Assembly (NCBI RefSeq): GCF_000959365.1
Contig: NZ_CP009555.1
Location: 1,674,001-1,738,000 of the forward strand
Direction: 5' to 3'
Source: Burkholderia oklahomensis C6786
Lineage (GTDB): Bacteria > Pseudomonadota > Gammaproteobacteria > Burkholderiales > Burkholderiaceae
DNA: 64,000 bases
The notes under the pieces were generated by a model. That model worked only from the letters and a program-made list of their open reading frames with translations. It searched no databases and was not told where the DNA came from. How positions within the stretch are numbered: position 1 is the first letter of the stretch; each line of letters starts with the position of its first letter. The translations under genes were made by a program, and so were the position numbers. This document shows, in pieces, positions 9,237-17,485 of the stretch.

Positions 9237-9485
9237 GACCAGCTCGAAGCAAACAATCCGGCGTTCGAAGAGGGCGGCGCGGCGATTTCCGGCGAGTGGG
9301 GACCGCAGCCCGTCGCACTGGTGGGCACGCAGCTGGCGGGCGCCGTGATCGGCGTGAAGGGGAGCGTCGGGACGCGGTTCGGCGCGTACGCATACGACCT
9401 GTTCGCAGGGACGCCCGTCTATAAGCCTTCGGGCTTTCCGACGGCGCGCGTGACGGTCGGATTCCAGCTTACCGCGCAGTTCTGA
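9237..9485 (+). pseudogene. remnant of TpsB (FhaC/ShlB-type) outer-membrane transporter (3' end)
   Basis: In the frame ending at the TGA 9483-9485, the sequence reads as the last 82 codons of a two-partner secretion transporter. The block VALVGTQLAGAVIGVKGSVG is followed by YDLFAGTPVYKPSGFPTA and ends RVTVGFQLTAQF. The terminal aromatic Phe and the alternating beta-strand pattern are the expected C-terminal strands of the 16-stranded barrel. The N-terminal POTRA domains and most of the barrel are missing. The fragment abuts the TpsA leader directly, so one deletion must have removed the rest of the exoprotein gene, any immunity gene and most of the transporter gene. Confidence 0.8.
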
Positions 9486-9610
9486 TGGATGCGCGGATCA
9501 TGGTGTCCGGCGCATCGCAGCCCAAGTGCCCGCCTGCCCATCGCCGGACCATCCGACGGAATACGTGACGATCGAACTGCCGCGCGATGGGCGCGCATCG
9601 CGACGCCTCG

Positions 9611-9655
9611 AAATCAGCCGTCGACCCGCTCAAAAGGTTCGGCGGCTGATTTATT
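9611..9655 (+). terminator. probable terminator of the lost TPS locus
   Basis: AAATCAGCCG (9611-9620) pairs exactly with CGGCTGATTT (9643-9652). The inner bases CGACC and GGTTCG extend the stem with one bulge. T-rich TTTATTTG follows on the plus strand. It lies 126 bp after the TpsB-type stop and has no other gene to serve on this strand. Confidence 0.55.
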
Positions 9656-9818
9656 TGTGCCGCACGGACACCCGCCCATAACCAGTGGACAATTTGGGGA
9701 TAAATCACCCCGCAAGCTGTGCGCCGCAAAAGTTGTTCTTCACTGCCCTCGGCAATTCATTGCCTGTCCAGCAAGTTGCCCGATCGACAATGTACTGATG
9801 CGAAAGGCATCTTAGCGC

Positions 9819-9827
9819 TTATCCACA
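9819..9827 (+). promoter_or_regulatory. perfect DnaA box
   Basis: TTATCCACA, identical to the high-affinity DnaA recognition sequence. A second element on the opposite strand at 9695-9703 (TGGGGATAA) differs from the box at one position. Isolated boxes occur by chance or as titration sites, so this alone does not make an origin. Confidence 0.4.
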
Positions 9828-10076
9828 GAAAGCCACAGCCTTTATTGACTATTACTACAGATGTATACAAACAAAAATACAAAACACAGACAGAGGTCCG
9901 CATGTCCCGCAGCACTAAAAAAGAGGCGCCGCCGCTGAGAGTCTATGCGAGACACCGATCGCTCCGGAATCCTCGAACGCCCGAACGCTCGTCACCGCAC
10001 AGCCGGCGAGCATGCCGGCGAGCGGCACTTTTTCACAGCCGCCCGAAGCTCTCCGGCAACGATTCCTTCACCAGAC

Positions 10077-10110
10077 AAAAAGGGCGTTCGAAACAAACCC
10101 GAACGCCCTT
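10077..10110 (-). terminator. rho-independent terminator after the padR-HAAS operon
   Basis: AAGGGCGTTCG (10080-10090) and CGAACGCCCTT (10100-10110) form a perfect 11-bp stem with a 9-base loop. Read on the minus strand it is followed by TTTTTG (complement of 10077-10081 and beyond). It lies about 30 bp past the stop of the HAAS-domain gene. Confidence 0.85.
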
Positions 10111-10139
10111 GTCTTTTCCATCGCCCGAATCGCCGAACC

Positions 10140-11318
10140 TCAACCCACCCGTTCCCGCTCGAGCTTCGCCGACACCGCATCGATCCGTCGCCGCACGTAC
10201 CGCACGAGCGCGCGCCACGTGATCCGGGTCAGCCAGATGCACAAGAGCAGCCCGAGGATTCCGATCGGCAGCATCGCGAGCCCGTAACCGAACGCGATGC
10301 CGCCGAGCGCGAGCCCCGTCGGCGCCGCGACGCTGACGTGCTGCTTGCCGTTGTCGACGGTGATCCGCCCGCCGACGATCGATACCGAGTTCTCGCCGTT
10401 CGTCACCGACAGATGCACGCCTCCGTGCCCGTCCGGCGTCATCTGCACGTTGCCGCCCGCGATGCCGGGAACGTTCAGGCCCGGCGCCGACGCGCCCGCG
10501 TTCGCGACCGTCATCTGATCGCCGCTTGCGCTCTTCAGATCGAGTGCGATCACGTCGGCGCGCGCGATGCTGAGCGTGTCGTTCTTGCCCGTCGCGAGCA
10601 GCTCGCGCGCGCCGTCGCCCGTCGCGTCGATCGACAGCTTGCCGTCCTGCTTGCGCGCGTCGATCACGCCCTTGCGCGTGACGATCGACACGCGGCTGCC
10701 TTCGTGCAGATCGAGCACGTAGCGCTCGCCTTCGACGCGCAGTTCCTTCGCATCGTTCAGCGCATCGGCGGACGCGGCGCTCGCGCTCTTCGCGTCTTGC
10801 GCGATCTTGCCGCTGTGCGCCTGCTTGCCGTCCTGCGCGCCCTTGCCGGCCGCCGCGCCGCCGACATCGACTTGTCCCGTGCCGATGCCGAACGGCAGCG
10901 CGCCGGGGGCCGGCGTGCCGAACACGTAATGGCTGCCGAGCGCGACGAGCGTGACGAGCCCCGCGACGGTCAGCGCGCCGAAGATCACATAGCCCGTCGT
11001 CAGCACGAGCATGTACAGCAGGAACGGCACGAGCAGGATCACGTGCAGCAGCCCGAGCCCCGCGATCGAGCCGACGACGCGCATCAGATTGCCGAACGAG
11101 CGCCGCTCCTCCCATTGCCGGAAGTTCGCCTGCGCCTTCAGCTCGCGCGCGAGCTTCGCCGGCTCGCCGAGCGCGGCGATCACGTCTTCCTCCGCGCGCC
11201 CGGCGGCGAGCGCGTCGCCGATGTATTCACGGTAGTCGGCGACGATCTCGTCGACTTCGCGCTTCGGCAGGCTGTCGAGCTCCTGCCGCAACCGCTGGAT
11301 GAATGCGTCCTGCTTCAT
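10140..11318 (-). CDS. HAAS/DUF1700-domain membrane protein
   Basis: 392-residue protein of unknown function. The N-terminal helical HAAS domain (about 1-70) contains LRQELDSLPKREVDEIVADY and ALGEPAKLARELKAQ. Two or three membrane segments (about 78-135) and an Ala/Gly/Lys-rich linker follow. A repetitive beta-rich section (about 185-330) resembles DUF4097-type beta-helix or adhesin-like sheets. Another membrane segment pair lies at about 335-370, with a basic C-terminus. HAAS proteins are typically encoded next to PadR-type regulators and may act with them as membrane-linked sensors or anti-regulators. Its ATG overlaps the padR stop by 4 bp (ATGA), so translation is coupled. Confidence 0.75.
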   Translation of the reverse strand: MKQDAFIQRLRQELDSLPKREVDEIVADYREYIGDALAAGRAEEDVIAALGEPAKLARELKAQANFRQWEERRSFGNLMRVVGSIAGLGLLHVILLVPFLLYMLVLTTGYVIFGALTVAGLVTLVALGSHYVFGTPAPGALPFGIGTGQVDVGGAAAGKGAQDGKQAHSGKIAQDAKSASAASADALNDAKELRVEGERYVLDLHEGSRVSIVTRKGVIDARKQDGKLSIDATGDGARELLATGKNDTLSIARADVIALDLKSASGDQMTVANAGASAPGLNVPGIAGGNVQMTPDGHGGVHLSVTNGENSVSIVGGRITVDNGKQHVSVAAPTGLALGGIAFGYGLAMLPIGILGLLLCIWLTRITWRALVRYVRRRIDAVSAKLERERVG

Positions 11319-11656
11319 TGCCGTTCCTCTCCATCCGCTGGCGTGCCGTGCAGCGCCAGCACGCCGTTGACTTCATCGACGAAACCTCGCCACTCGTCCT
11401 CCATCTGCCGCAGGCTCGCGCGCCCGTCGTCGGTGATCGAGTAGTACTTGCGCGGCGGCCCCGACGTCGATTCGACGAGGTAGGTCGTGACCCACGCCTC
11501 GGCCTGCAGGCGCCGCATCAACGGGTAGATCGTGCCTTCGCTGATCTCCATCGTTTCAGCGAGCGTCGACACGAGTTCGTACGCGTAGCTGTCCCGCCGC
11601 GCCAGCACGGCGAGCACGCACATGTCGAGCGTGCCTTTCTTCAACTGGGTCTTCAT
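11315..11656 (-). CDS. PadR-family transcriptional regulator
   Basis: 113-residue winged-helix regulator of the short PadR-s2 type. LKKGTLDMCVLAVLARRDSY leads the helix-turn-helix, followed by ISEGTIYPLMRRLQ and the wing GPPRKYYSITDDG. The start at 11656 (MKTQLKKG) is preferred to the in-frame ATG at 11686, which would add ten arginine-rich residues. The stop overlaps the following HAAS gene start by 4 bp. The striking inverted and direct repeats just upstream are the natural operator candidates, which implies autoregulation. The inducer is unknown; PadR proteins often sense phenolics, drugs or envelope stress. Confidence 0.9.
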   Translation of the reverse strand: MKTQLKKGTLDMCVLAVLARRDSYAYELVSTLAETMEISEGTIYPLMRRLQAEAWVTTYLVESTSGPPRKYYSITDDGRASLRQMEDEWRGFVDEVNGVLALHGTPADGEERQ

Positions 11657-11681
11657 TCCGTTCTGCCGGCGTAATGTGCGT

Positions 11682-11787
11682 TGCAAGGTACCATGTTATG
11701 TTCTGCGGAGGCCCGTCGTACGGACCGCCGCAGAACATGGGCGGACTATAGCAGCCAGTATCATCTAATGCAAGGTACCGTTTTATG
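11682..11787. promoter_or_regulatory. padR promoter: direct-repeat pair flanking a perfect inverted repeat
   Basis: Two 19-bp copies of TGCAAGGTACC(A/G)T(G/T)TTATG occur at 11682-11700 and 11769-11787 (17 of 19 identical, 87 bp apart). Between them ATGTTCTGCGG (11698-11708) is perfectly inverted at 11728-11738 around a 19-bp centre that itself contains CCGT/ACGG. PadR proteins generally recognise ATGT-N8-ACAT-like palindromes, and ATGT/ACAT ends are present in the inverted repeat here, but with wider spacing. Confidence 0.6.
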
Positions 11788-12006
11788 CACAGTGAGCTGA
11801 CCCGGCAGCGCGACGATGAGGGACGGATCGCGCACGGCAGGGACGCGAGCGCGTCGCGCCCGAAACGCCGCCCATGTCGCGCATTGCCCTCACCGCCCCC
11901 TCAGAACGCAGTTTGAATTGATCCACAGCGCACAGCCCGCGCACGCCGGTCGATTTCCCGCATAGTGGCAGCCTGTCCATCCATTCGACCCAACGGGAAG
12001 CGACAC
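11788..12006. other. divergent intergenic region, padR side / GMC dehydrogenase side
   Basis: Together with the padR promoter this makes 350 bp between divergent genes. No gene was seen. The promoter of the long catabolic operon must lie here, but no strong sigma-70 or sigma-54 consensus could be assigned by eye. Confidence 0.4.
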
Positions 12007-13677
12007 ATGTCCGTGGAAAACCACAGCGGCTCGACGGAATTCGACTACATCGTGATCGGCGCCGGCTCGGCCGGCTGCGTCGTCACAAACCGGCTCGTCG
12101 GCGCCGGGCATCGCGTGCTGCTGTTCGAAGCCGGCCCTCCCGACAATTCGTTCTTCGTCCGCACGCCCGCGACCTTCGTGCGCGTGATCGGCACGAAGCG
12201 GACCTGGGTCTACGAGACGGAGCCGCAAACGCACGCGGCCGGCCGCCGGATGTACGTGCCGCAGGGCCGCACGCTCGGCGGCGGCAGCTCGGTGAACGCG
12301 ATGGTCTACATCCGCGGCACGTCCGCCGATTACGACGGCTGGCGCGACGCCGGCTGCGACGGCTGGGGCTGGGACGACGTGCTGCCGTTCTTTCGGCGCG
12401 CCGAGCACAACCAGCGGCTCGCGGGGCCGCTGCACGGCGTCGACGGGCCGCTTCACGTGAGCGACACGCGCTTTCGCCATCCGCTGAGCCAGGCGTTCGT
12501 CAAGGGCGCGCAGGAATTCGGGCTGCCGTACAACGACGACTTCAACGGCGCGTCGCAGGCGGGCGTCGGCTTCTATCAGACGACGACGTTCGAAGGCCGC
12601 CGCGGCAGCACCGCCGCGACGTATCTCGCCGCGGTCAAGCGCAATCCGCTGCTGACGATCGAGACCGACGCGTTCGTCACGCGCATCGTGTTCGAGAACG
12701 GCGCCGCGGTCGGCGTGCGCTACCAGACGCGCGGCGGCGAAGAACGGCTCGTTCGCGCCCGCGCCGAGATCGTGCTCACCGCGGGCGCGCTCGCGAGCCC
12801 GAAGCTGCTGATGCTGTCGGGCGTCGGCCCGGCGGATCAACTGCTGCGGCATGGCATCCCGGTCGTGCACGACGCGCCCGACGTCGGGCTCAACTTCCAG
12901 GATCATCTCGAAGTGTCGCTGTACGGCCGCGCGCGCGAGCCGATCAGCCTCGCCGGCCAGGATCGCGGGCTCAACGCGCTGCGCCACGGGCTCCAGTACA
13001 TGCTGTTCCATACGGGGCTCCTCACGTCGAACGTCGTCGAAAGCGGCGGCTTCGTCGACACCGCGAACGGCGGTCGTCCCGACGTGCAGTTCCACGTGCT
13101 GCCCGTGCTCGTCGGCGACGTCGGTCGCGAGCCGCTCGCCGGACACGGAATCTCGATCAATCCGTGCTTCCTGCGGCCGAAGTCGCGCGGCACGGTGCGA
13201 TTGCGCAGCGCCGATCCGCACGCGCCGATCCTGTTCGACGGCAATTTCCTCAGTCATCCGGACGATTTCGCGACGCTCGTGCGCGGCCTCTCGCTCGCAC
13301 GCGAGATCATGCGGATGCCGTCGATGTCGAAGGTGATCTCGGGCGAGATGCTGCTGACCGACGGCGGCCGCGTCGACCTCGACGCGTACGTGCGCTCGCA
13401 TGCGAAGACCGTCTATCACCCGTCGGGCACGTGCCGGATGGGCGGCGATCCTGCTTCGGTCGTCGATTCGCGGCTGCGCGTGCGCGGCGTCAGCGGACTG
13501 CGGATCTGCGATGCGTCGGTGATGCCGTCGCTCGTGTCCGGCAACACGAACGCGCCGACGATCATGATCGCCGAGCGCTGCGCGGAATTCATGCTGTCGC
13601 CGGCCGGCGCGCCGAATGCGCGCGCCGAAGCGGGCAGGCAGCAAGCCGCGCTGCTTCATGCAGGCGACGCGCACTGA
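12007..13677 (+). CDS. GMC-family FAD-dependent alcohol (choline-type) dehydrogenase
   Basis: 556-residue glucose-methanol-choline oxidoreductase that oxidises an alcohol to an aldehyde with FAD. Residues 14-25 hold the dinucleotide motif VIGAGSAGCVVT. GMC signature 1 is at about 88-110 (RTLGGGSSVNAMVYIRG) and signature 2 at about 260-275 (GALASPKLLMLSGVG). The catalytic pair is probably His471 in HPSGTCRMG and Asn513 in SGNTNAPT. ATG at 12007 is chosen over 11965, which adds 14 unlike residues. It is the first gene of a nine-gene plus-strand operon. Members of this family act on choline, polyethylene glycols, aliphatic alcohols or terpene alcohols. Pairing with an aldehyde dehydrogenase fits alcohol-to-acid oxidation; the substrate is unknown. 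Confidence 0.88.
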   Translation: MSVENHSGSTEFDYIVIGAGSAGCVVTNRLVGAGHRVLLFEAGPPDNSFFVRTPATFVRVIGTKRTWVYETEPQTHAAGRRMYVPQGRTLGGGSSVNAMVYIRGTSADYDGWRDAGCDGWGWDDVLPFFRRAEHNQRLAGPLHGVDGPLHVSDTRFRHPLSQAFVKGAQEFGLPYNDDFNGASQAGVGFYQTTTFEGRRGSTAATYLAAVKRNPLLTIETDAFVTRIVFENGAAVGVRYQTRGGEERLVRARAEIVLTAGALASPKLLMLSGVGPADQLLRHGIPVVHDAPDVGLNFQDHLEVSLYGRAREPISLAGQDRGLNALRHGLQYMLFHTGLLTSNVVESGGFVDTANGGRPDVQFHVLPVLVGDVGREPLAGHGISINPCFLRPKSRGTVRLRSADPHAPILFDGNFLSHPDDFATLVRGLSLAREIMRMPSMSKVISGEMLLTDGGRVDLDAYVRSHAKTVYHPSGTCRMGGDPASVVDSRLRVRGVSGLRICDASVMPSLVSGNTNAPTIMIAERCAEFMLSPAGAPNARAEAGRQQAALLHAGDAH

Positions 13678-13748
13678 GCGCCGCGCGTTCACATCGTCGC
13701 GTCTTCACGTCATCACGTCTTCAAGCTCAATTCAAGGAGACCTCAGCA

Positions 13749-14546
13749 ATGCATACGTTCAACGACAAGGTTGCGTTGATCACGGGCGGCGGCACCGGCA
13801 TCGGCGCGGCCGTCGCGCGCAAGTTCGCCGAAGCGGGCGGCAAGGTCGTGCTGCTCGGCCGCCGCCGCGAGCCGCTCGAAGCGGTGGCGAAACCGCTCGG
13901 CGGCGCCGCGATCGCCGTCGCGGGCGACGCGGCCGACGCGCACGACGTGCAGCGCGCGATCGCCGAAGCACGCGCCGCGTTCGGACGCGTCGACGTGCTC
14001 GTCGCGAACGCGGGCGGCCACGGCGTCGGCAGCGCGCTCGACACTGACGACGCGTCGTGGGCGCAATCGACGCGCGTGAATCTCGACACCGCGTTCGTCT
14101 GCGCGCGCGAGCTGCTGCCCGAGCTGATCGAGCGGCGCGGCAACATCGTGATCCTGTCGTCGCTCGCCGGACATTTCGCAGGCCCGAACGTCATCGGCTA
14201 CGTGACGACGAAGCACGCGCTGATCGGCCTCACGCGCTCGCTCGCGCGCGACTACGGCCGCGCCGGCGTGCGCGTGAACGCCGTGTGTCCCGGCTGGGTG
14301 CGCACCGCGATGGCCGACGAGCAGATGGATGCGCTGCGCGACGCGCACGGGCTCGCGACGCGCGAGGACGCTTACCAGCTCGTCACGCGCGACGTGCCGC
14401 TCGGCCGCCCGGCGGAGCCCGACGAAGTCGCCGACACGGTGCTGTATCTGGCCTCGCCGTATGCGTCGATGATCACGGGCACGTCGCTGTTGGTCGACGG
14501 CGGCGCATCGGCCGTCGATCTGCCGACGATCGAATTCGCGCGCTGA
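13749..14546 (+). CDS. SDR-family NAD(P)-dependent oxidoreductase
   Basis: 265-residue classical short-chain dehydrogenase. The cofactor motif is TGGGTGIG (about 12-19), with NAG at 87-89, Ser138 with Tyr151 and Lys155 (YVTTK) as the catalytic set, and the NAVCPGWVRTAM loop. GRRR follows the second strand, which favours NADP(H), though that is not proof. Start ATG 13749 is preceded by AAGGAGA. It lies 71 bp after the GMC dehydrogenase. It would interconvert a hydroxyl and a keto group of a pathway intermediate. Confidence 0.88.
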   Translation: MHTFNDKVALITGGGTGIGAAVARKFAEAGGKVVLLGRRREPLEAVAKPLGGAAIAVAGDAADAHDVQRAIAEARAAFGRVDVLVANAGGHGVGSALDTDDASWAQSTRVNLDTAFVCARELLPELIERRGNIVILSSLAGHFAGPNVIGYVTTKHALIGLTRSLARDYGRAGVRVNAVCPGWVRTAMADEQMDALRDAHGLATREDAYQLVTRDVPLGRPAEPDEVADTVLYLASPYASMITGTSLLVDGGASAVDLPTIEFAR

Positions 14547-14589
14547 GCGCGAGGCCGCTCCAAAAACACGTCTTTCCGAGGACTCTCCG

Positions 14590-15381
14590 ATGAACGACAA
14601 ACCGCAGGACTGGAAAAACTACGAAGACTTCGCGGCCGGCATCGATACGAACCGGCTGCCCGCGACGCAGGCGCTCGTCGGTCGCACGTTGACGTTCGAG
14701 CTGCCGGACGGCGCGCTCGCGGCGAATTTCGTCGACGGTCATGCGCTCGCATGGCGCCGCGGCGACGCGAGCGACACCGACTGGTACGAAGCGATCGAAG
14801 TCGCGCCCGATACGTTCTTCGTCGATATCACGTTCAAGAGCCGGCCGGCCGAAGCGCTGACGCTCGTGTTCGACATCGCGACGCGGCGCGTGCTCGGCAT
14901 CCTGTCGCGCATCCGCAGCCGCGAGGAGGCGGGCGCCGCGCCGCGCGTCGCGCAGGATTTTCTGGTCGGCACGCTCGCGGGCGACGAAGCCGACGCGAGC
15001 GCATCGGGCGCCGCGCCAGCAGAGACGCGCGACCTGATCGGCGCGCGCACGCTGAACGTCTACAGCCCGAACCATACGTACGAGCACACATACCTGAGCT
15101 CGACGCGCTACTGCTGGCAATGCCTCGTCGGCGAGCAGCGCGGCCACGGCGACGTCGATCTCGCGACGACCTACAAGTTCGCCGACGATCTCTACGTGTT
15201 TACGTTCCGCGAATTCCTGATTCCGGTCGCGTCGGTGTTCGTCTTCAACTTCGCGGCCGGCCGCTCGACGGGCAAGTTCCTCGGCGAAACGGGCGACGGA
15301 GCGATCGCGAACCGTCCCGCCGGCTCGTTCATCCGCAAACTGTCGCAGACCGTCTATCCGGACGATGCGCAACCCGTCTGA
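14590..15381 (+). CDS. MoaF-domain protein
   Basis: 263-residue protein with the two lipocalin-like halves of the MoaF family. The N-terminal half has the TLTFELPDGALAANFVDGHAL region and the C-terminal half YSPNHTYEHTYLSSTRYCWQ. MoaF was named in Klebsiella, where moaEF is induced by monoamines. Despite database names there is no good reason to assign it to molybdenum-cofactor synthesis. Here it sits between an SDR and a SnoaL-like protein inside a catabolic operon, so a small-molecule binding or enzymatic role in that pathway is more likely. The next gene starts 10 bp after its stop. Function unknown. Confidence 0.75.
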   Translation: MNDKPQDWKNYEDFAAGIDTNRLPATQALVGRTLTFELPDGALAANFVDGHALAWRRGDASDTDWYEAIEVAPDTFFVDITFKSRPAEALTLVFDIATRRVLGILSRIRSREEAGAAPRVAQDFLVGTLAGDEADASASGAAPAETRDLIGARTLNVYSPNHTYEHTYLSSTRYCWQCLVGEQRGHGDVDLATTYKFADDLYVFTFREFLIPVASVFVFNFAAGRSTGKFLGETGDGAIANRPAGSFIRKLSQTVYPDDAQPV

Positions 15382-15391
15382 GGAATACACG

Positions 15392-15784
15392 ATGCGTACC
15401 CCTTATCAAATCGTCGCCGATCACTACGCGGCATCCGACCGGCGCGACCCCGCCGCGATGATGGCCGACATCGCGCCGACGATCGAATGGACCGAGATGG
15501 CCGGCTTCCCGTGCGCGGGCACCTACCGCAGCGCGGACGAGATCGTCCGCAACGTGTTCCAGCGCCTCGGCGAAGAGTGGGACGGCTACACGTTCGAGCT
15601 CGACACGCTGCACGACGCGGGCGACACCGTGATCGGCCTCGGCCGCTACTCGGGCACCTGCAAGCGGACCGGCAAGTCGTTCGAGTGCCGCGTCGCGCAC
15701 GTGTGGCGCGTCGAAGCGGGCAAGATCGTGCGCTTCGAGCAGTTCACCGACACGCTGCTCGTCGCACAGGCGATGCAGCCGTGA
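15392..15784 (+). CDS. SnoaL/NTF2-like small protein
   Basis: 130-residue alpha+beta barrel of the NTF2/SnoaL/ketosteroid-isomerase-like superfamily. It opens with a helix containing IVADHYAASDRRDPAAMMAD, then IEWTEMAGFPCAGTYRSADE, and ends with the WRVEAGKIVRFEQFTDT strand typical of the fold. Members are isomerases, hydratases, cyclases or binding proteins. It probably acts on an intermediate of the surrounding pathway. The start at 15392 (MRTPYQ) is preferred to 15365, which would overlap the moaF-like gene. Confidence 0.75.
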   Translation: MRTPYQIVADHYAASDRRDPAAMMADIAPTIEWTEMAGFPCAGTYRSADEIVRNVFQRLGEEWDGYTFELDTLHDAGDTVIGLGRYSGTCKRTGKSFECRVAHVWRVEAGKIVRFEQFTDTLLVAQAMQP

Positions 15785-15833
15785 GCGCGCGCTCGCCCCT
15801 TCATCCAACCGTTCCGTTTCGCACGAGACCTTC

Positions 15834-17339
15834 ATGAACCTGGCCGATCTCTCGACACAGCATCAACGCCAATCCGGCTTTCTCGCCCGCCGCGCGTTTG
15901 GCAACTGGATCGACGGACGCGCGGCCGAGCCGCGCTCGGGCCGCTATCTGCCCGTCGTCGATCCCGCGACCGAGATGACGATCGCCGAAGTCGCCGCGAG
16001 CGACGCGCGCGACGTCGACGCGGCGGTCGCCGCCGCCCGCCGCGCGTTCGATTCGGGCGACTGGCCGCGGATGCGCCCCGCGAACCGCGAGAAGCTGCTT
16101 TATCAGCTCGCCGAACTGATCGAGCGCCACGCCGACGAGCTCGCCGCGCTCGAGACGCTCGAGACCGGCAAGCTCGTCGGCATCGCGCGCGCGATCGACG
16201 TGCTGGGCGGCGCCGAATACGTCCGCTACATGGCCGGCTGGGCGACGAAGATCGAAGGCTCGACGCTCGACACGTCGATCGCCGTGCCCGCCGACACCGA
16301 GTATTTCGCGTACACGCGCCGCGAGGCGGTGGGCGTCGTCGGCGCGATCGTGCCGTGGAATTTTCCGCTCGCGATCGCGTTGTGGAAGGTCGCGACCGCG
16401 CTCGCGTGCGGCTGCACGGTCGTGCTGAAGCCGTCGGAGGAAACGCCGCTCACTGCGTTGCGTCTCGGCGAGCTCGCGCAGCAAGCGGGCCTGCCCGACG
16501 GCGTGCTGAACATCGTGACGGGCACCGGCGGCGAGGCGGGCGCCGCGCTCGTCGCGCATCCGGGCGTCGACAAGATCACCTTCACGGGCTCGGTCGGCGT
16601 CGGCAAGGCGATCGGCCACGCGGCCGTCGATCGGATGGCGCGCTTCACGCTCGAGCTCGGCGGCAAGTCGCCGCTGATCATCTTCGACGACGCCGATCCC
16701 GACGTCGCCGCGCGCGGCGCCGCGCAAGGCATCTTCTTCAATCAGGGGCAGGTCTGCACCGCTGGCTCGCGCGTGTACGTGCAGAAGCGCCACTTCGAAC
16801 GCGTCGTCGCCGGCATCGCGGCCGCCGCCGAATCGATGAAGATCGGCTCGGGTTTCGATCCGCGCACGCAGATCGGCCCGCTCGTGTCGAAGCGCCACTT
16901 CGAGCGCGTGCTCGGTCACATCGGCGCCGCGAAGACGGAAGGCGCGACGCTCGTCACGGGCGGCGCACGCGCGTTCGACGGCGGCTATTTCGTGAAGCCG
17001 ACGGTGTTCGTCGATACGACGCCGTCGATGCGGATCGTGCGCGAAGAAGTGTTCGGCCCGGTCGTCACGGTCACGCCGTTCGACACCGTCGACGATGCGG
17101 TGCGGCTCGCGAACGACAGTGACTTCGGGCTCGCGGCGAGCGTGTGGTCGCAGAACCTGTCGCTCGTGCATCGCGTCGTGCCGCGCCTGAAGGCGGGCAT
17201 CGTCTGGGTCAACACGCACAACATGCTCGACAACAATCTGCCGTTCGGCGGCTTCAAGCAATCGGGCTACGGCCGCGAGCTCGGCCGCGCGGCGCTCGAG
17301 CAGTTCACCGAGCTCAAGTCCGTCTGCATCGCGCACTGA
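15834..17339 (+). CDS. NAD(P)+-dependent aldehyde dehydrogenase
   Basis: 501-residue aldehyde dehydrogenase that converts an aldehyde to the carboxylic acid. The catalytic Cys308 is in FFNQGQVCTAG, the general base Glu274 in LELGGK, and Asn176 in PWNFP. Lys199 in VVLKP contacts the cofactor. Overall it resembles betaine, phenylacetaldehyde (FeaB) and related enzymes (GGAEYVRYMAGWATKIEGS). It lies 49 bp after the SnoaL-like gene and ahead of the transporter genes, and it forms the obvious second step after the GMC alcohol dehydrogenase. Confidence 0.92.
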   Translation: MNLADLSTQHQRQSGFLARRAFGNWIDGRAAEPRSGRYLPVVDPATEMTIAEVAASDARDVDAAVAAARRAFDSGDWPRMRPANREKLLYQLAELIERHADELAALETLETGKLVGIARAIDVLGGAEYVRYMAGWATKIEGSTLDTSIAVPADTEYFAYTRREAVGVVGAIVPWNFPLAIALWKVATALACGCTVVLKPSEETPLTALRLGELAQQAGLPDGVLNIVTGTGGEAGAALVAHPGVDKITFTGSVGVGKAIGHAAVDRMARFTLELGGKSPLIIFDDADPDVAARGAAQGIFFNQGQVCTAGSRVYVQKRHFERVVAGIAAAAESMKIGSGFDPRTQIGPLVSKRHFERVLGHIGAAKTEGATLVTGGARAFDGGYFVKPTVFVDTTPSMRIVREEVFGPVVTVTPFDTVDDAVRLANDSDFGLAASVWSQNLSLVHRVVPRLKAGIVWVNTHNMLDNNLPFGGFKQSGYGRELGRAALEQFTELKSVCIAH

Positions 17340-17485
17340 CGCGCGGCGCACGGCGGGCACGCAGCACCGGCGCAGCACCGGCGCAGTTCCGAAGCAACAC
17401 CCGAGCAGCACCGAAGCACCAACGCAGTACCCGAGGGCGCGGCCCGTACGCGGAGCCGCGCCCCACGACAACACCAGGAGACACG

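Larger units (their letters stand above)
9486..10076. other. gene-poor, AT-richer region with replication-like signals
   Basis: No gene could be confirmed. Apart from the terminator-like hairpin it holds a DnaA box and a near-copy, a TGTATACA palindrome (9862-9869), and an ATG at 9902 that opens a short lysine/arginine-rich frame beginning MSRSTKKEAPPLRVYARH. That frame loses any sensible composition after about 20 codons, so it may be the first codons of a deleted gene. Base composition at 9690-9930 is well below the neighbourhood, which suggests foreign or residual mobile DNA. Confidence 0.5.

Noticed and set aside
9819..9827. chromosome or plasmid origin of replication
   Set aside because: One perfect and one imperfect DnaA box, no AT-rich unwinding element with iterons and no initiator gene; insufficient for an origin call.
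9902..10222. possible gene starting MSRSTKKEAPP
   Set aside because: The start looks real, but after about 20 codons the frame becomes Arg/Pro/Ser-rich noise and enters the terminator of the opposite gene; kept only as a possible gene fragment.
14590..15381. molybdenum cofactor biosynthesis role for the MoaF-like gene
   Set aside because: The family name is historical; no moa/mob genes nearby and the operon is catabolic.
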